Assembly: GCA_018065295.1 (NCBI GenBank) | Contig: JAGHTQ010000042.1 | Span: 1 to 13,101 of the forward strand | DNA from: Candidatus Colimonas fimequi | Lineage (GTDB): Bacteria > Bacillota > Clostridia > Peptostreptococcales > Anaerovoracaceae | Length of the DNA: 13,101 nt | Reading direction: 5' to 3' | Shown here: piece by piece, positions 1 to 8,902 of the stretch | How the letters are laid out: each line of letters opens with the position of its first letter | How positions within the stretch are numbered: position 1 is the first letter of the stretch | The notes under the pieces: model-generated | What the model was told of the DNA's origin: nothing | Seen by the model: only the letters and a program-made list of their open reading frames with translations | Database searches by the model: none | Translations under genes and position numbers: made by a program

Positions 1-500
1 GCTTCCATTGATCTGAGCAGCGGTGTCTTCTTGTCGAGGGCCTCGCCACTATATGAACAGAAGGCTGTTGGTATGCAAAGTGTGCCGTCCTTGATGAATG
101 CAGGTGATGTTGGGTCCCACGCAGTGTATCCTCTAGCTTCAAAAGTCGCTCTCAGACCACCTGAAGGAAATGATGATGCATCAGGTTCGCCCTTAATGAG
201 TTCTTTGCCTGAGAATTCCATGAGTACTTCACCAGAATCTGTTGGTGAGATGAAGCTGTCGTGCTTCTCAGCTGTTGTACCAGTCATAGGCTGGAACCAA
301 TGTGTGAAGTGGGTTGCACCGTGCTCAATAGCCCATTCTTTCATTGCTACGGCTACTGCATTTGCTACATTTATTTCTAACGATTCGTTGTTTTCGATGC
401 ATTTTCTCATTGCCTTATATACGTCCTTAGGCAACTTAGCCTTCATTACTTTGTCGTTGAATACCATACTTCCGTACAGTTCTGTTAAACTCTGATTCAT
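1..500 (-). CDS. glnN: Glutamine synthetase type III, N-terminal part (runs off left edge)
   Basis: GlnN condenses ammonia and glutamate to glutamine with ATP in the cytoplasm. Only the first 166 codons are present; type III enzymes are about 700 residues, so most of the protein, including most of the catalytic domain, lies outside the window. The family is recognised from the block TGTTAEKHDSF (about residues 73-83), GEPDASSFPSGGLR (104-117) and the stretch YTAWDPTSPAFI (125-136), all typical of GSIII and not of GSI or GSII. The start is the ATG at 500-498, preceded by a perfect GGAGGA (514-509) at good spacing. It follows the carB terminator by about 55 bp. That gap contains a TATAAG-like -10 but no convincing -35, so its promoter is uncertain. 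It would supply the glutamine used by CarA and PyrG encoded upstream. The identification is by recalled family motifs, not by a search. Confidence 0.93.
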   Translation of the reverse strand, partial: MNQSLTELYGSMVFNDKVMKAKLPKDVYKAMRKCIENNESLEINVANAVAVAMKEWAIEHGATHFTHWFQPMTGTTAEKHDSFISPTDSGEVLMEFSGKELIKGEPDASSFPSGGLRATFEARGYTAWDPTSPAFIKDGTLCIPTAFCSYSGEALDKKTPLLRSME

Positions 501-555
501 TTTTTTATTCCTCCGTTTATTAAAATCTTATACACACGCGAAAAGCCCAAAACAT

Positions 556-593
556 AAAAAAAGAGGCACTTTGAGCATATTGCTCAAAGCGCC
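556..593 (-). terminator. Intrinsic terminator after carB
   Basis: Read on the minus strand, a 13-bp stem (one G-U pair) with arms GGCGCTTTGAGCA and TGCTCAAAGTGCC closes a 3-nt loop (593-565). It is followed after TC by seven T residues (562-556). It lies about 60 bp after the carB stop and ends the carAB transcript before glnN. On the plus strand the T-tract is absent, so it acts in one direction. Confidence 0.93.
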
Positions 594-654
594 ATTGCTT
601 TTCACATTAACTAGTATACATTAAAGCGGTAAAGTTGTCAAACTATTCTGCGAA

Positions 655-3600
655 TTATTTTCCGCTAATTACGGATATTCCTGGAACAGTAGCTTCAAGA
701 ACATCCAGAACGATACTTACTGTATCAAGTGAGGTGAATGTAGTTACACCATTCTGTACAGCGCATCGTCTGATTGCAACACCGTCTTCATAATGAACGC
801 CAGACAGTATCGCTCTTGTGTTGATTATGTAGCTAACATAACCGGCACGAATTGATCTTAATATTTCATCGCTTCCTTCACTGAGTTTGCCGCGGACTCT
901 TGTTCTTACTCCATGAGTCTTAAGGAATTCTGCAGTACCGATTGTAGCCTCAATATTAAATCCTAAATTGTAGAAGCGCTTAACGAGTGGAAGTGCTTCT
1001 TCCTTATCTTCGTCAGCCAGTGTAACGACAACAGTACCATAGTCCTTCATCTTGACGCCGGATGCCTGAATTGACTTGTACAGTGCTCTGTTAAGTGAAG
1101 GGTCATAACCTATAGCTTCGCCTGTTGACTTCATTTCTGGTGAAAGATATGTATCCATTCCGTCCAGCTTCTCAAATGAGAAGGCAGGAGACTTAACGTA
1201 CCACCACTGGCGCTCGTCAAGAACCAGATCTGTAATGCCCTGATCCTTAAGTGATAGACCGAGCATGACCTTGGTAGCAGAGTCAACCAGATTGAAACCT
1301 GTGGACTTGCTAAGGAATGGTACACTTCGTGACGCACGAGGGTTAACTTCAATAACATAAACGTTCTCTTCGTCATCAACGATGAACTGGATGTTGAAGA
1401 GTCCAACTATACCTATAGCAAGACCAAGTTTCTCAGTGTACTCAGCGATTGTATCCTTAACCTTCTGTGAAATGCTAAATGGCGGATAAACACTAGTTGA
1501 GTCGCCAGAATGAACGCCGGTACGCTCAACCAGCTCCATGATGCCTGGCAGGAATACCTGATTACCATCGCAGATAGCATCAACTTCCACTTCCTTACCA
1601 ACAAGATACTTGTCGATGAGAACTGGCTTATCTCTATCAACTTCAACGGCATTCTTCAGGTAATGGCGAAGCATCTGCTCGTTGGCAACAATCTCCATGG
1701 CACGTCCGCCGAGAACGAAGCTAGGGCGGACAAGAACCGGATAGCCGATTTCCGCTGCTGCTCTCACGCCGCTGGCGATATCTGTAACAGCCTGACCCTT
1801 CGGGTTAGGAATTCCCTGGCTGTGAATAACATTATCAAAAGCGTCGCGGTCTTCGGCCCTATCGATAGCATCGCAATCAGTACCGATTATCTTGACTCCG
1901 CGCTCTGCCAGTGGCTGCGCCAGATTTACGGCGGTCTGACCGCCAAGTGTTACGATTACACCTTCAGGCTGCTCCAGGTGGACGATGTTCATGACATCTT
2001 CGCATGTGAGCGGCTCGAAGTACAGCTTGTCAGCTGTAGTGTAATCAGTTGATACAGTTTCAGGGTTATTATTAATTACAATTGCTTCATAACCCATGCT
2101 GCGGATAGTGCGAACTGCGTGAACTGTAGAGTAGTCGAACTCAACGCCCTGGCCGATACGGATAGGACCAGATCCGAGAACGATAATCTTTTTCTTGTCA
2201 GTTACAACAGACTCGTCTTCATCAGCGTATGTGGAATAGAAATATGGAATATAGCTGTCAAACTCGCTTGCACAGCTATCAATCATCTTGTAAACAGGGA
2301 AGATGTTCATGTCACAACGCAGTTTATAAACGTTGTCTTCTGAAATCTTCCAAAGCTCTGCGATATAAGCATCAGAGAATCCCATTCTCTTAGCCTCGAA
2401 GATCAGGCTAGTATCGTTAGGGTTTGCTTCAAGCTCACGTTCGAACTCGACAATCTTCTTCATTTTATCAACGAAGAACATGTCAATCTGAGTCTCTTCG
2501 CAGATGATATTGTAGTCAACGCCCAGCCACAGAAGCTGTGAGATAGCGTAAACTCTGTCGTCAGTTCCTTCCTTGATGTATTCAAGAAGTTCTTCAACAC
2601 TCATGTTTGATGAGTCAAACTTCTCCATGTGCAGATGGCTCTTGCCTTCTTCAAGTGAGCGAATGCCCTTGAGCAAGCTCTCTTCGAAGGTACGGCCCAC
2701 GCTCATTACTTCGCCTGTTGCCTTCATCTGTGTTGAAAGCTTATTCATGGCTGCAGGGAACTTGTCGAATGGGAAACGCGGCATCTTGGTTACTACGTAG
2801 TCAAGTGCCGGTTCGAAGCATGCTGGCGTGTTGGCTAACATGATTTCGTGGAGATCCATGCCGACGGCAATCTTTGCGCTAACGCGGGCGATAGGGTAAC
2901 CGCTGGCTTTGGATGCGAGTGCCGATGAACGGGAAACTCGAGGATTAACCTCGATAACGTAATAATCGAAGGAGTGGGGATTGAGCGCGAACTGAACATT
3001 GCAGCCGCCCTTAACCCCCAACGCACGGATTATCTTGAGCGCACTGTCGCGGAGGAGATGATACTCCTTGTTTGTCAGTGTCTGGCTAGGTGCGACGACG
3101 ATGGAGTCGCCTGTGTGAATGCCAACAGGGTCCAGATTCTCCATGTTACAAACAGTAATGGCGGTGTCATTGGCATCGCGAATTACTTCGTACTCGATTT
3201 CTTTGTAGCCCTTGACGCTCTTCTCGATGAGTACCTGGTGAACAGGAGACATGGCGAGAGCGTTTTTCATCATTTCCTTAAGTTCGTCTGGATTATAGGC
3301 GAAGCCGCCGCCAGTTCCACCCAGCGTGAACGCCGGCCTAAGCACTACAGGATAGCCGATTTTATCAGCCACCTGAAGAGCTTCGTCGGTACTATATGTG
3401 ATCTCTGAAGGAATTACTGGTTCGCCGATTTCAAGGCAAAGTTCCTTGAAAAGTTCTCGGTCTTCAGCACGCTCAATGCTGGCTGCATCGGTACCGAGGA
3501 GTTCTATTTCGCATTCTTCGAGAATGCCCTTCTTGGCAAGCTGCATGGCAAGGTTAAGGCCTGTCTGACCGCCAATACCTGGCACGATGGCATCTGGACG

Positions 3601-3843
3601 TTCACGTCTGCAGATTCTAGCCAGATATTCCAGAGTCAGTGGCTCCATGTACACCTTATCAGCAACTGTATTGTCAGTCATGATTGTCGCCGGATTTGAG
3701 TTGGCGAGAATTACTTCGTAGCCTTCTTCCTTGAGGGCGAGACACGCCTGTGTTCCGGCGTAGTCGAATTCGGCCGCCTGACCGATTACGATAGGACCTG
3801 AGCCGATTACCAGGATTTTTTTAAGATCTTCTCTCTTTGGCAT
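655..3843 (-). CDS. carB: Carbamoyl-phosphate synthase large subunit
   Basis: CarB makes carbamoyl phosphate from bicarbonate, two ATP and the ammonia channelled from CarA, feeding pyrimidine and arginine synthesis. It has the full duplicated layout: first ATP-grasp half (about 1-400, GSGPIVIGQAAEFDYAGTQA near the start), an oligomerisation region (400-550), a second half restarting with GSGPIRIGQGVEFDYS (about 557), and a C-terminal MGS-like allosteric domain (about 930-1062). The allosteric domain keeps a Thr-x-Gly-Thr and a Lys (GKLSEG) at places matching the UMP-contacting residues of E. coli CarB, which suggests UMP feedback (inference). I chose the ATG at 3843 (1062 residues, MPKREDLKK). 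A GTG at 3852 is in frame, but the GAAAGGA site at 3860-3854 is too close to it and about 10 nt from the ATG. The ATG lies 1 nt past the carA stop, so the two are translationally coupled. Confidence 0.98.
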   Translation of the reverse strand: MPKREDLKKILVIGSGPIVIGQAAEFDYAGTQACLALKEEGYEVILANSNPATIMTDNTVADKVYMEPLTLEYLARICRRERPDAIVPGIGGQTGLNLAMQLAKKGILEECEIELLGTDAASIERAEDRELFKELCLEIGEPVIPSEITYSTDEALQVADKIGYPVVLRPAFTLGGTGGGFAYNPDELKEMMKNALAMSPVHQVLIEKSVKGYKEIEYEVIRDANDTAITVCNMENLDPVGIHTGDSIVVAPSQTLTNKEYHLLRDSALKIIRALGVKGGCNVQFALNPHSFDYYVIEVNPRVSRSSALASKASGYPIARVSAKIAVGMDLHEIMLANTPACFEPALDYVVTKMPRFPFDKFPAAMNKLSTQMKATGEVMSVGRTFEESLLKGIRSLEEGKSHLHMEKFDSSNMSVEELLEYIKEGTDDRVYAISQLLWLGVDYNIICEETQIDMFFVDKMKKIVEFERELEANPNDTSLIFEAKRMGFSDAYIAELWKISEDNVYKLRCDMNIFPVYKMIDSCASEFDSYIPYFYSTYADEDESVVTDKKKIIVLGSGPIRIGQGVEFDYSTVHAVRTIRSMGYEAIVINNNPETVSTDYTTADKLYFEPLTCEDVMNIVHLEQPEGVIVTLGGQTAVNLAQPLAERGVKIIGTDCDAIDRAEDRDAFDNVIHSQGIPNPKGQAVTDIASGVRAAAEIGYPVLVRPSFVLGGRAMEIVANEQMLRHYLKNAVEVDRDKPVLIDKYLVGKEVEVDAICDGNQVFLPGIMELVERTGVHSGDSTSVYPPFSISQKVKDTIAEYTEKLGLAIGIVGLFNIQFIVDDEENVYVIEVNPRASRSVPFLSKSTGFNLVDSATKVMLGLSLKDQGITDLVLDERQWWYVKSPAFSFEKLDGMDTYLSPEMKSTGEAIGYDPSLNRALYKSIQASGVKMKDYGTVVVTLADEDKEEALPLVKRFYNLGFNIEATIGTAEFLKTHGVRTRVRGKLSEGSDEILRSIRAGYVSYIINTRAILSGVHYEDGVAIRRCAVQNGVTTFTSLDTVSIVLDVLEATVPGISVISGK

Positions 3844-3844
3844 T

Positions 3845-4930
3845 CTACTCACATCCTTTCATTGTATTGATAAACTTATCGAACAGATATCTGCTGTCCT
3901 GCGGACCCGGCGCACTCTCCGGATGGTACTGAACGCTGAATACCTTGTCCTCGGCACATTCAACACCCTCTACAGTATTGTCCAAAAGGTTCACGTGGGT
4001 GATTGTCAGAGGTGTGCCTTCAATAGACTCGGGAACTACTGCGTAGCTGTGGTTCTGAGATGTTATCTCAACCTTGCCGTTGGTCAGATTCATTACCGGG
4101 TGATTGCCGCCTCTATGTCCGAATTTAAGCTTATATGTCTTAGCGCCATATGCTAGAGAAATCATCTGATGTCCGAGGCAGATGCCGAAGATAGGGTACT
4201 TGCCGCGGAGCTGCTTGATTGTCTCGATTACAGGCAGAACATCTTCAGGATCCCCAGGTCCATTGCTGAGGAAAATTCCGTCAGGATGCATGAATTCAAT
4301 CTCTTCTGCTGTTGTGTCAAATGGCACCACAATAACATTGCAGCCAGCCTCGTTAAGGCGACGAACAATATTAAGCTTAATGCCGCAGTCAACAGCAACT
4401 ACGTTATATTTAGCGTTAGCTGTACGTGAATACCAACGCTTGGTTGCACTAACTCGAGGGACCTGATCATGAGGGATTGGAGTTTCCTCTAATATTCTCA
4501 TGGCCTCCTCAAGTGAAGTTGTTATGTCTGTAATCAAGACACGCTGACTACCTTTATCACGAATGCATCTTGTCAGCTGACGTGTATCAACTCCTGATAT
4601 TCCAGGAATACCGTGCTCTTCGAGAACTTCGTGAAGGGTCTTAGTGTATCTGAAGTTTGATGGGTTATCGTTGTAGTCATGAACTATAAGGCCCCCGATA
4701 CCAGGGACCTTACATTCATAATCTTCATCTGTCATTCCATAATTACCGATAAGAGGGTAAGTCAGCACGACTGCCTGATCGGTATATGAAAGGTCGGAAA
4801 CGATTTCCTGATATCCGACCATTGATGTATTAAAAACCAGTTCACACACCTTGTCATTTGTGGCACCAAAACCGTAACCTTCGTATTGAGTGCCGTCCTC
4901 CAAAACTATTTTTCGATTCTTATTTCTCAT
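3845..4930 (-). CDS. carA: Carbamoyl-phosphate synthase small (glutaminase) subunit
   Basis: CarA hydrolyses glutamine and passes ammonia to CarB. The 361-residue length is normal. The N-terminal CPSase small-chain domain (about 1-165) includes NTSMVGYQEIVSDLSY. The C-terminal class I glutamine amidotransferase domain (about 175-355) carries the nucleophile Cys251 in FGICLGHQ and the partners His336 and Glu338 in QYHPES, so the glutaminase triad is intact. The start is the ATG at 4930-4928; the Shine-Dalgarno is a modest AGGTG about 7 nt upstream. The gene ends 1 nt before the chosen carB ATG. It follows cstA by 94 bp, a gap with a short palindrome and only a weak promoter candidate, so it may be transcribed by read-through from pyrG-cstA as well as locally. 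No PyrR-type leader or long attenuator is seen in front of it. Confidence 0.98.
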   Translation of the reverse strand: MRNKNRKIVLEDGTQYEGYGFGATNDKVCELVFNTSMVGYQEIVSDLSYTDQAVVLTYPLIGNYGMTDEDYECKVPGIGGLIVHDYNDNPSNFRYTKTLHEVLEEHGIPGISGVDTRQLTRCIRDKGSQRVLITDITTSLEEAMRILEETPIPHDQVPRVSATKRWYSRTANAKYNVVAVDCGIKLNIVRRLNEAGCNVIVVPFDTTAEEIEFMHPDGIFLSNGPGDPEDVLPVIETIKQLRGKYPIFGICLGHQMISLAYGAKTYKLKFGHRGGNHPVMNLTNGKVEITSQNHSYAVVPESIEGTPLTITHVNLLDNTVEGVECAEDKVFSVQYHPESAPGPQDSRYLFDKFINTMKGCE

Positions 4931-4966
4931 TTCTATACACCTAAATTCTATCCTATTCCTTCCGGA

Positions 4967-4996
4967 TTAATAATTAACACAATCTGAATGTGTGAA
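4967..4996 (-). promoter_or_regulatory. Weak candidate promoter for carAB
   Basis: On the minus strand, TTCACA (4996-4991, five of six matches to the -35) lies 18 bp before TATTAA (4972-4967, four of six matches to the -10). It would start transcription roughly 40 nt before carA. The -10 is poor and the region is AT-rich, so this may be chance. Confidence 0.28.
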
Positions 4997-5002
4997 CTGG
5001 TA

Positions 5003-5019
5003 ATGGGGTCAGACCCCAT
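5003..5019. repeat. 17-bp palindrome (GGGGTC/GACCCC) between cstA and carA
   Basis: Arms ATGGGGTC and GACCCCAT flank a single base. The site starts 6 bp beyond the cstA stop codon. No T-tract follows on the minus strand, so it is not an ordinary intrinsic terminator. It could form a short hairpin in the cstA-carA transcript or be a small dispersed repeat. Confidence 0.7.
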
Positions 5020-5024
5020 GCTAT

Positions 5025-6740
5025 TTATGCACGCTTCTTGAAGATTGTCTGAACACCTTCTACAGCCAGAACCAGTGCCAAGATTACAAGAAGAACACCG
5101 ATAACAATCTGTACGTATGGACCCCAGTCAGCGCCGCCAGCAGCGATAACGCCAAGCTGAGTCTTAGTATTAACGATCAGTGAAGCGATTGTTACGCATA
5201 ACATGAAGAACATTGGAATAACTGTCATGATATTCTTCTTGCCAGCGTTAGCAAGCCATGCTGATACTGCCAGCAGACCCAGTGCTGCGAGCAGCTGGTT
5301 TGCTGATCCGAACAGTGCCCAGATCTTCATGTATCCTGTGAAGCCGAGGAGAATACCAAGAGCTACTGTCAGGATTGTTGCGAAGTATGGGTTAACCAGA
5401 ATCTTCTTGATTCCAGTAACGTTTGATGGGGTTTCGCCTGCTGCAGAGTCAAGCCAGAATTCCTGGAACATGAATCTTGCAAGTCTTGTTGCTGTATCAA
5501 GTGATGTCAGGCAGAATGCTGAATATGTAAGTACGAGGAGAGTGAACAGTACAGTGTACATTCCGCTACCTACGCCACCAGCAACGCTTGATGCCATGCC
5601 TGCGATACCACCAGCGAAGATGCTTGTTGCACCCTGGAGAGGTACTTCAGCAGTTGCATTGTATGAGAATGCGAATGCTACTGCGCAGATTGTCAGGATT
5701 GCCAGAACGCATTCCAGAAGCATGCCGCCGTATGCGATTGGCTTAGCATCTGATATCTTGTTCAGCTGTTTAGCAGTTGTACCTGATGAAACCAGTGAGT
5801 GGAAGCCTGAGCAAGCGCCGCATGCGATAGTTGTGAACAGTACAGGGAATACTGGAGTTACGCATTCGTCTGACTGTACCAGTGGCAGTGCGTCCATTGA
5901 TGGGTGACCTGCGAATACTGCGAATACAGCAATGGCCAGCATTGCGTAGAGCAGGAATGATGACAGATAGTCACGAGGCTGCAGGAGAATCCATACAGGA
6001 GTTACTGATGCTACTGAGATATAAATACCAACGATAATCATCCATACACCGTATGTGAAGTACAGTGGGTGGAAGTTCATGCCGATAATCATGCAGAGTG
6101 CGATGGCTACGATTCCCAGAATTGTTGATACTCCAATAGGAGCGTTTCTTCTGTGTACGAGAGCACCGAAGATAACTGCTACTACGATGAACAGAAGTGA
6201 AACCATTGCTACTGATGCGTTAGTTTCTGGTGCTGGTGCAGGATCGCCAGTTGATGTTGTTGTACCGAATGTACCAGCAACGATTGATGCGAACGCAGCA
6301 ACTACCAGGATGAGAGTCAGATATGAGAAGATGATAAATAATCTCTTAGCTCTCTTACTCATGTTTGCTGAGATGATTTCGCCGATTGACTTACCGCCGT
6401 GCTTCAGTGATGCTACCAGAGCACCGAAGTCATGTACACCACCAACAAAAATACCACCGATGAGAATCCATAATGTACATGGAAGCCATCCGAAGCCCAG
6501 TGACAGTGCACTGATAGGACCTGTGATAGGGCCAGCGCCTGCGATTGATGAGAAGTGATGTCCCATTACAACAGGAGCCTTAGCTGGAACGTAGTCAACG
6601 CCACCATCATCAACTGTGTGAGCAGGAGTTGGTGTGTTGTCATCGTCCAGTCCCCATTTCTTGCAAAGATATCTTCCGTAGAGAAGGTATCCAGCTGCTA
6701 ATGCAACTACTGCAATGATAAGAAGTAATACCGTATTCAT
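5025..6740 (-). CDS. cstA: Carbon starvation protein CstA family transporter
   Basis: A polytopic inner-membrane transporter of the CstA family; characterised members take up pyruvate with protons (E. coli BtsT, CstA) and have also been tied to peptide uptake. The exact substrate here is not known. The protein is 571 residues, the shorter form usual in Bacillota, against about 700 in E. coli. Diagnostic stretches are the N-terminal membrane segment followed by YGRYL (about 20-25), HHFSSIAGAGPITGP (61-75) and GGVHDFGALV. Many further hydrophobic segments run to the C-terminus. The start is the ATG at 6740-6738 with an excellent GGAGG (6750-6746) 5 nt away. It begins 38 bp after the stop of the upstream 171-residue gene, with no terminator or clear promoter between, so it is probably in the pyrG transcript. 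No lytS/lytT or btsSR-like sensor genes are next to it, unlike several known cases. Confidence 0.95.
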   Translation of the reverse strand: MNTVLLLIIAVVALAAGYLLYGRYLCKKWGLDDDNTPTPAHTVDDGGVDYVPAKAPVVMGHHFSSIAGAGPITGPISALSLGFGWLPCTLWILIGGIFVGGVHDFGALVASLKHGGKSIGEIISANMSKRAKRLFIIFSYLTLILVVAAFASIVAGTFGTTTSTGDPAPAPETNASVAMVSLLFIVVAVIFGALVHRRNAPIGVSTILGIVAIALCMIIGMNFHPLYFTYGVWMIIVGIYISVASVTPVWILLQPRDYLSSFLLYAMLAIAVFAVFAGHPSMDALPLVQSDECVTPVFPVLFTTIACGACSGFHSLVSSGTTAKQLNKISDAKPIAYGGMLLECVLAILTICAVAFAFSYNATAEVPLQGATSIFAGGIAGMASSVAGGVGSGMYTVLFTLLVLTYSAFCLTSLDTATRLARFMFQEFWLDSAAGETPSNVTGIKKILVNPYFATILTVALGILLGFTGYMKIWALFGSANQLLAALGLLAVSAWLANAGKKNIMTVIPMFFMLCVTIASLIVNTKTQLGVIAAGGADWGPYVQIVIGVLLVILALVLAVEGVQTIFKKRA

Positions 6741-6778
6741 TTTTTCCTCCGAGAAAATCTTAATAACACTTACATGCC

Positions 6779-7294
6779 TTAGAACAGCTCATTAATATAC
6801 TCGGCTGTATCTTTAGCATATCTATTAGAAATAACGTACAATCCCTTCTGACCGAGGACGATACCAATGGTATGAACCTCAAGCCACCCCTTAAGTGAGA
6901 ACATGAAACTTTTGCGGCGATTGCACTTACGTATTATCGCCTCTGCCTCCGGCGCAATCTCGTCGCATACGAAAACCGTTACTGCGCGGGTGCACATATG
7001 ATGCTTTGCATGATCGATATCTAGCTTATCCAAAGCGTCCCGGTACGCGAACTCGACGTAGTCGCTGGCAAGATCGCTAGTCAGATGAGGAACGGAAATG
7101 AAGTAAACGTACTCATTGCTGTTCGCAGTCCATGTCTCTGCGCTGCGGATGAGCACGTAACCGCTTTCCGAGACGTGGTACTCTGCGGAAGCGACGATTC
7201 CGTCTTCCTGTCCTTCAACTGTTGCGATATTGTAATTTGTTCGATACCCCTCGAGAAGGGTATCGATTATTTGCTCTCGCGTTTTAGTCTGCAT
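6779..7294 (-). CDS. Unrecognised 171-residue protein, coupled to pyrG
   Basis: I do not recognise this protein. It appears soluble: no signal peptide, no clear membrane segment, a mixed charged/hydrophobic make-up, and a cluster of basic residues with a Cys (RKCNRRKSF) around residues 122-130. A His/Cys-rich patch (DHAKHHMCTRA) lies just before a hydrophobic strand-like segment (VTVFVCDE). The start at 7294 is well supported: AAGGAG (7308-7303) lies 8 nt upstream. The gene overlaps the last 11 nt of pyrG in another frame, which implies translational coupling. It ends 38 bp before cstA. The reading frame is intact and flanked by real genes, so I take it as a true gene. A role tied to CTP synthase or to CstA is only guilt by association. 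Confidence 0.85.
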   Translation of the reverse strand: MQTKTREQIIDTLLEGYRTNYNIATVEGQEDGIVASAEYHVSESGYVLIRSAETWTANSNEYVYFISVPHLTSDLASDYVEFAYRDALDKLDIDHAKHHMCTRAVTVFVCDEIAPEAEAIIRKCNRRKSFMFSLKGWLEVHTIGIVLGQKGLYVISNRYAKDTAEYINELF

Positions 7295-8882
7295 TTAATG
7301 CACTCCTTATAAACTCTCTGAACAGTGGATGTGCCTTGTTAGGTCTGCTCTTGAATTCTGGATGATACTGAACGCCAACGAAGTATTTGTTGGCTGGAAT
7401 TTCAACTGCTTCAACGAGTCTGCCATCTGGGGATGTGCCAGCGATTTTCATTCCAGCTTCCTCAATCTTATCGCGGTAATCGTTGTTGAATTCGTATCTA
7501 TGTCTGTGACGCTCTGAAATATCAGTTGCGTTGTAAGCGCTCTCCATGATTGTGCCGGATGTAATGTGGCATGGGTATGCGCCAAGTCTCATTGTGCCGC
7601 CCTTAGGAATATCACCGTACTGGTTCGGCATGAAGTCGATAACCTTGTGAGCGCACTCTTCATCAAATTCGCCAGAGTTGGCGTCCTTAAGTCCGAGAAC
7701 ATTGCGGGCGAATTCCATTACTGCAATCTGCATTCCAAGGCAAATGCCAAGGTATGGAATGTTGTTTTCTCTAGCGTACTGCGCTGCTCTGATTTTACCT
7801 TCTATCCCACGGTTGCCGAAGCCTCCTGGTACCAGTATTCCCTGAACGTCTCCGAGAAGTTCGCTTACTGTTTCGTCTGAAACTTCTTCGGAATCAATCC
7901 ATTTGATGTCGATACGGCAACCGTTCTCATAACCGCCATGGCGCAAAGCTTCAGCGACTGATAAATATGCATCGTGAAGCTTAACGTATTTTCCTACCAG
8001 GGCGATCTTAACACACTTGGTTCTTGATTTGATCCTGTTGACCATAGCCACCCAGTCTTCCATGTCGCATGGGCCAGCGTTGATTCCCAGTTCGCGACAT
8101 ACGATCCATGAGAACTTGGACTGTTCCAGCATGAGTGGTGCCTCATAGAGAATTGGAAGAGTTGTGTTCTCAATAACGCAGTCTGGCTTAACGTTACAGA
8201 AGTGGGAAATCTTCTCTGCTATTGATGGATCAATTGGTTCGTCCGCACGCATTACGATAATGTCAGGGCTGATACCCAGTGCCTGCAGCTCCTTGACTGA
8301 GTGCTGAGTTGGCTTGGATTTGTGTTCGCCTGAACTCTTAAGGTATGGGACGAGAGTTACGTGAATGAACAGGCAGTTTTCTTTGCCCTGTTCCAGTGAT
8401 ACCTGTCTAATTGCTTCAAGGAAAGGCTGGCTTTCAATATCACCAACTGTTCCGCCGATTTCTGTGATGATTACGTCGGCATCGCTTGTTTTACCTACAT
8501 TGTAGATAAATTCCTTGATTTCATTTGTAACGTGGGGGATGACCTGAACTGTGCTTCCGAGATAATCGCCGCGACGTTCCTTGTTAAGTACGTTCCAGTA
8601 AACCTTACCTGTTGTAAGATTGGAGTACTTGTTAAGGTTCTCGTCGATAAATCTCTCGTAGTGGCCCAGGTCAAGATCGGTTTCTGCACCGTCTTCAGTT
8701 ACATACACTTCCCCATGCTGATAAGGGCTCATTGTGCCTGGGTCTACATTAATGTATGGATCCAGTTTCTGTGCAGCAACCTTAAGTCCTCTTGCCTTTA
8801 ACAATCTCCCCAGCGAAGCGGCTGTAATGCCCTTGCCTAATCCTGATACAACTCCGCCTGTTACAAATATATATTTCTTCAT
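7284..8882 (-). CDS. pyrG: CTP synthase (glutamine-hydrolysing)
   Basis: PyrG converts UTP to CTP using ATP and glutamine, the last step of pyrimidine nucleotide synthesis. The protein is 532 residues, normal for the family. The N-terminal amidoligase domain (about 1-267) has the P-loop-like VSGLGKG (12-18), ETDLDLGHYERF with the metal-binding Asp71, and TEIGGTVGDIES with Glu141. The C-terminal class I amidotransferase domain (about 290-530) has the nucleophile Cys381 in LGICLGMQ, and His507 and Glu509 in QYHPEF. All catalytic residues are present. The frame is open further upstream to 9056, but family proteins begin MKKYIFVTGG, and GAGGTG (8893-8888) lies 5 nt before this ATG; I therefore start at 8882. 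It has a consensus promoter and a structured leader of about 220 nt, and its stop codon overlaps the start of the next gene. Confidence 0.98.
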   Translation of the reverse strand: MKKYIFVTGGVVSGLGKGITAASLGRLLKARGLKVAAQKLDPYINVDPGTMSPYQHGEVYVTEDGAETDLDLGHYERFIDENLNKYSNLTTGKVYWNVLNKERRGDYLGSTVQVIPHVTNEIKEFIYNVGKTSDADVIITEIGGTVGDIESQPFLEAIRQVSLEQGKENCLFIHVTLVPYLKSSGEHKSKPTQHSVKELQALGISPDIIVMRADEPIDPSIAEKISHFCNVKPDCVIENTTLPILYEAPLMLEQSKFSWIVCRELGINAGPCDMEDWVAMVNRIKSRTKCVKIALVGKYVKLHDAYLSVAEALRHGGYENGCRIDIKWIDSEEVSDETVSELLGDVQGILVPGGFGNRGIEGKIRAAQYARENNIPYLGICLGMQIAVMEFARNVLGLKDANSGEFDEECAHKVIDFMPNQYGDIPKGGTMRLGAYPCHITSGTIMESAYNATDISERHRHRYEFNNDYRDKIEEAGMKIAGTSPDGRLVEAVEIPANKYFVGVQYHPEFKSRPNKAHPLFREFIRSALNAD

Positions 8883-8902
8883 CTTAACACCTCTTTTATT
8901 TT

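Noticed and set aside
31..495. A 154-codon plus-strand frame over the left end
   Set aside because: It lies antisense to glnN, whose protein motifs and ribosome binding site are clear on the minus strand.
500..556. A glnN promoter (TATAAG near 523-528)
   Set aside because: No acceptable -35 at 16-18 bp; ATGTTT is too far from consensus, so I did not list it.
1510..2052. A 180-codon frame antisense to carB
   Set aside because: No ribosome binding site or recognisable protein; it mirrors the codon pattern of carB.
3844..3852. GTG start of CarB at 3852, adding three residues
   Set aside because: The GAAAGGA site would be only about 1 nt from the GTG but 10 nt from the ATG at 3843, and relatives begin MPKR.
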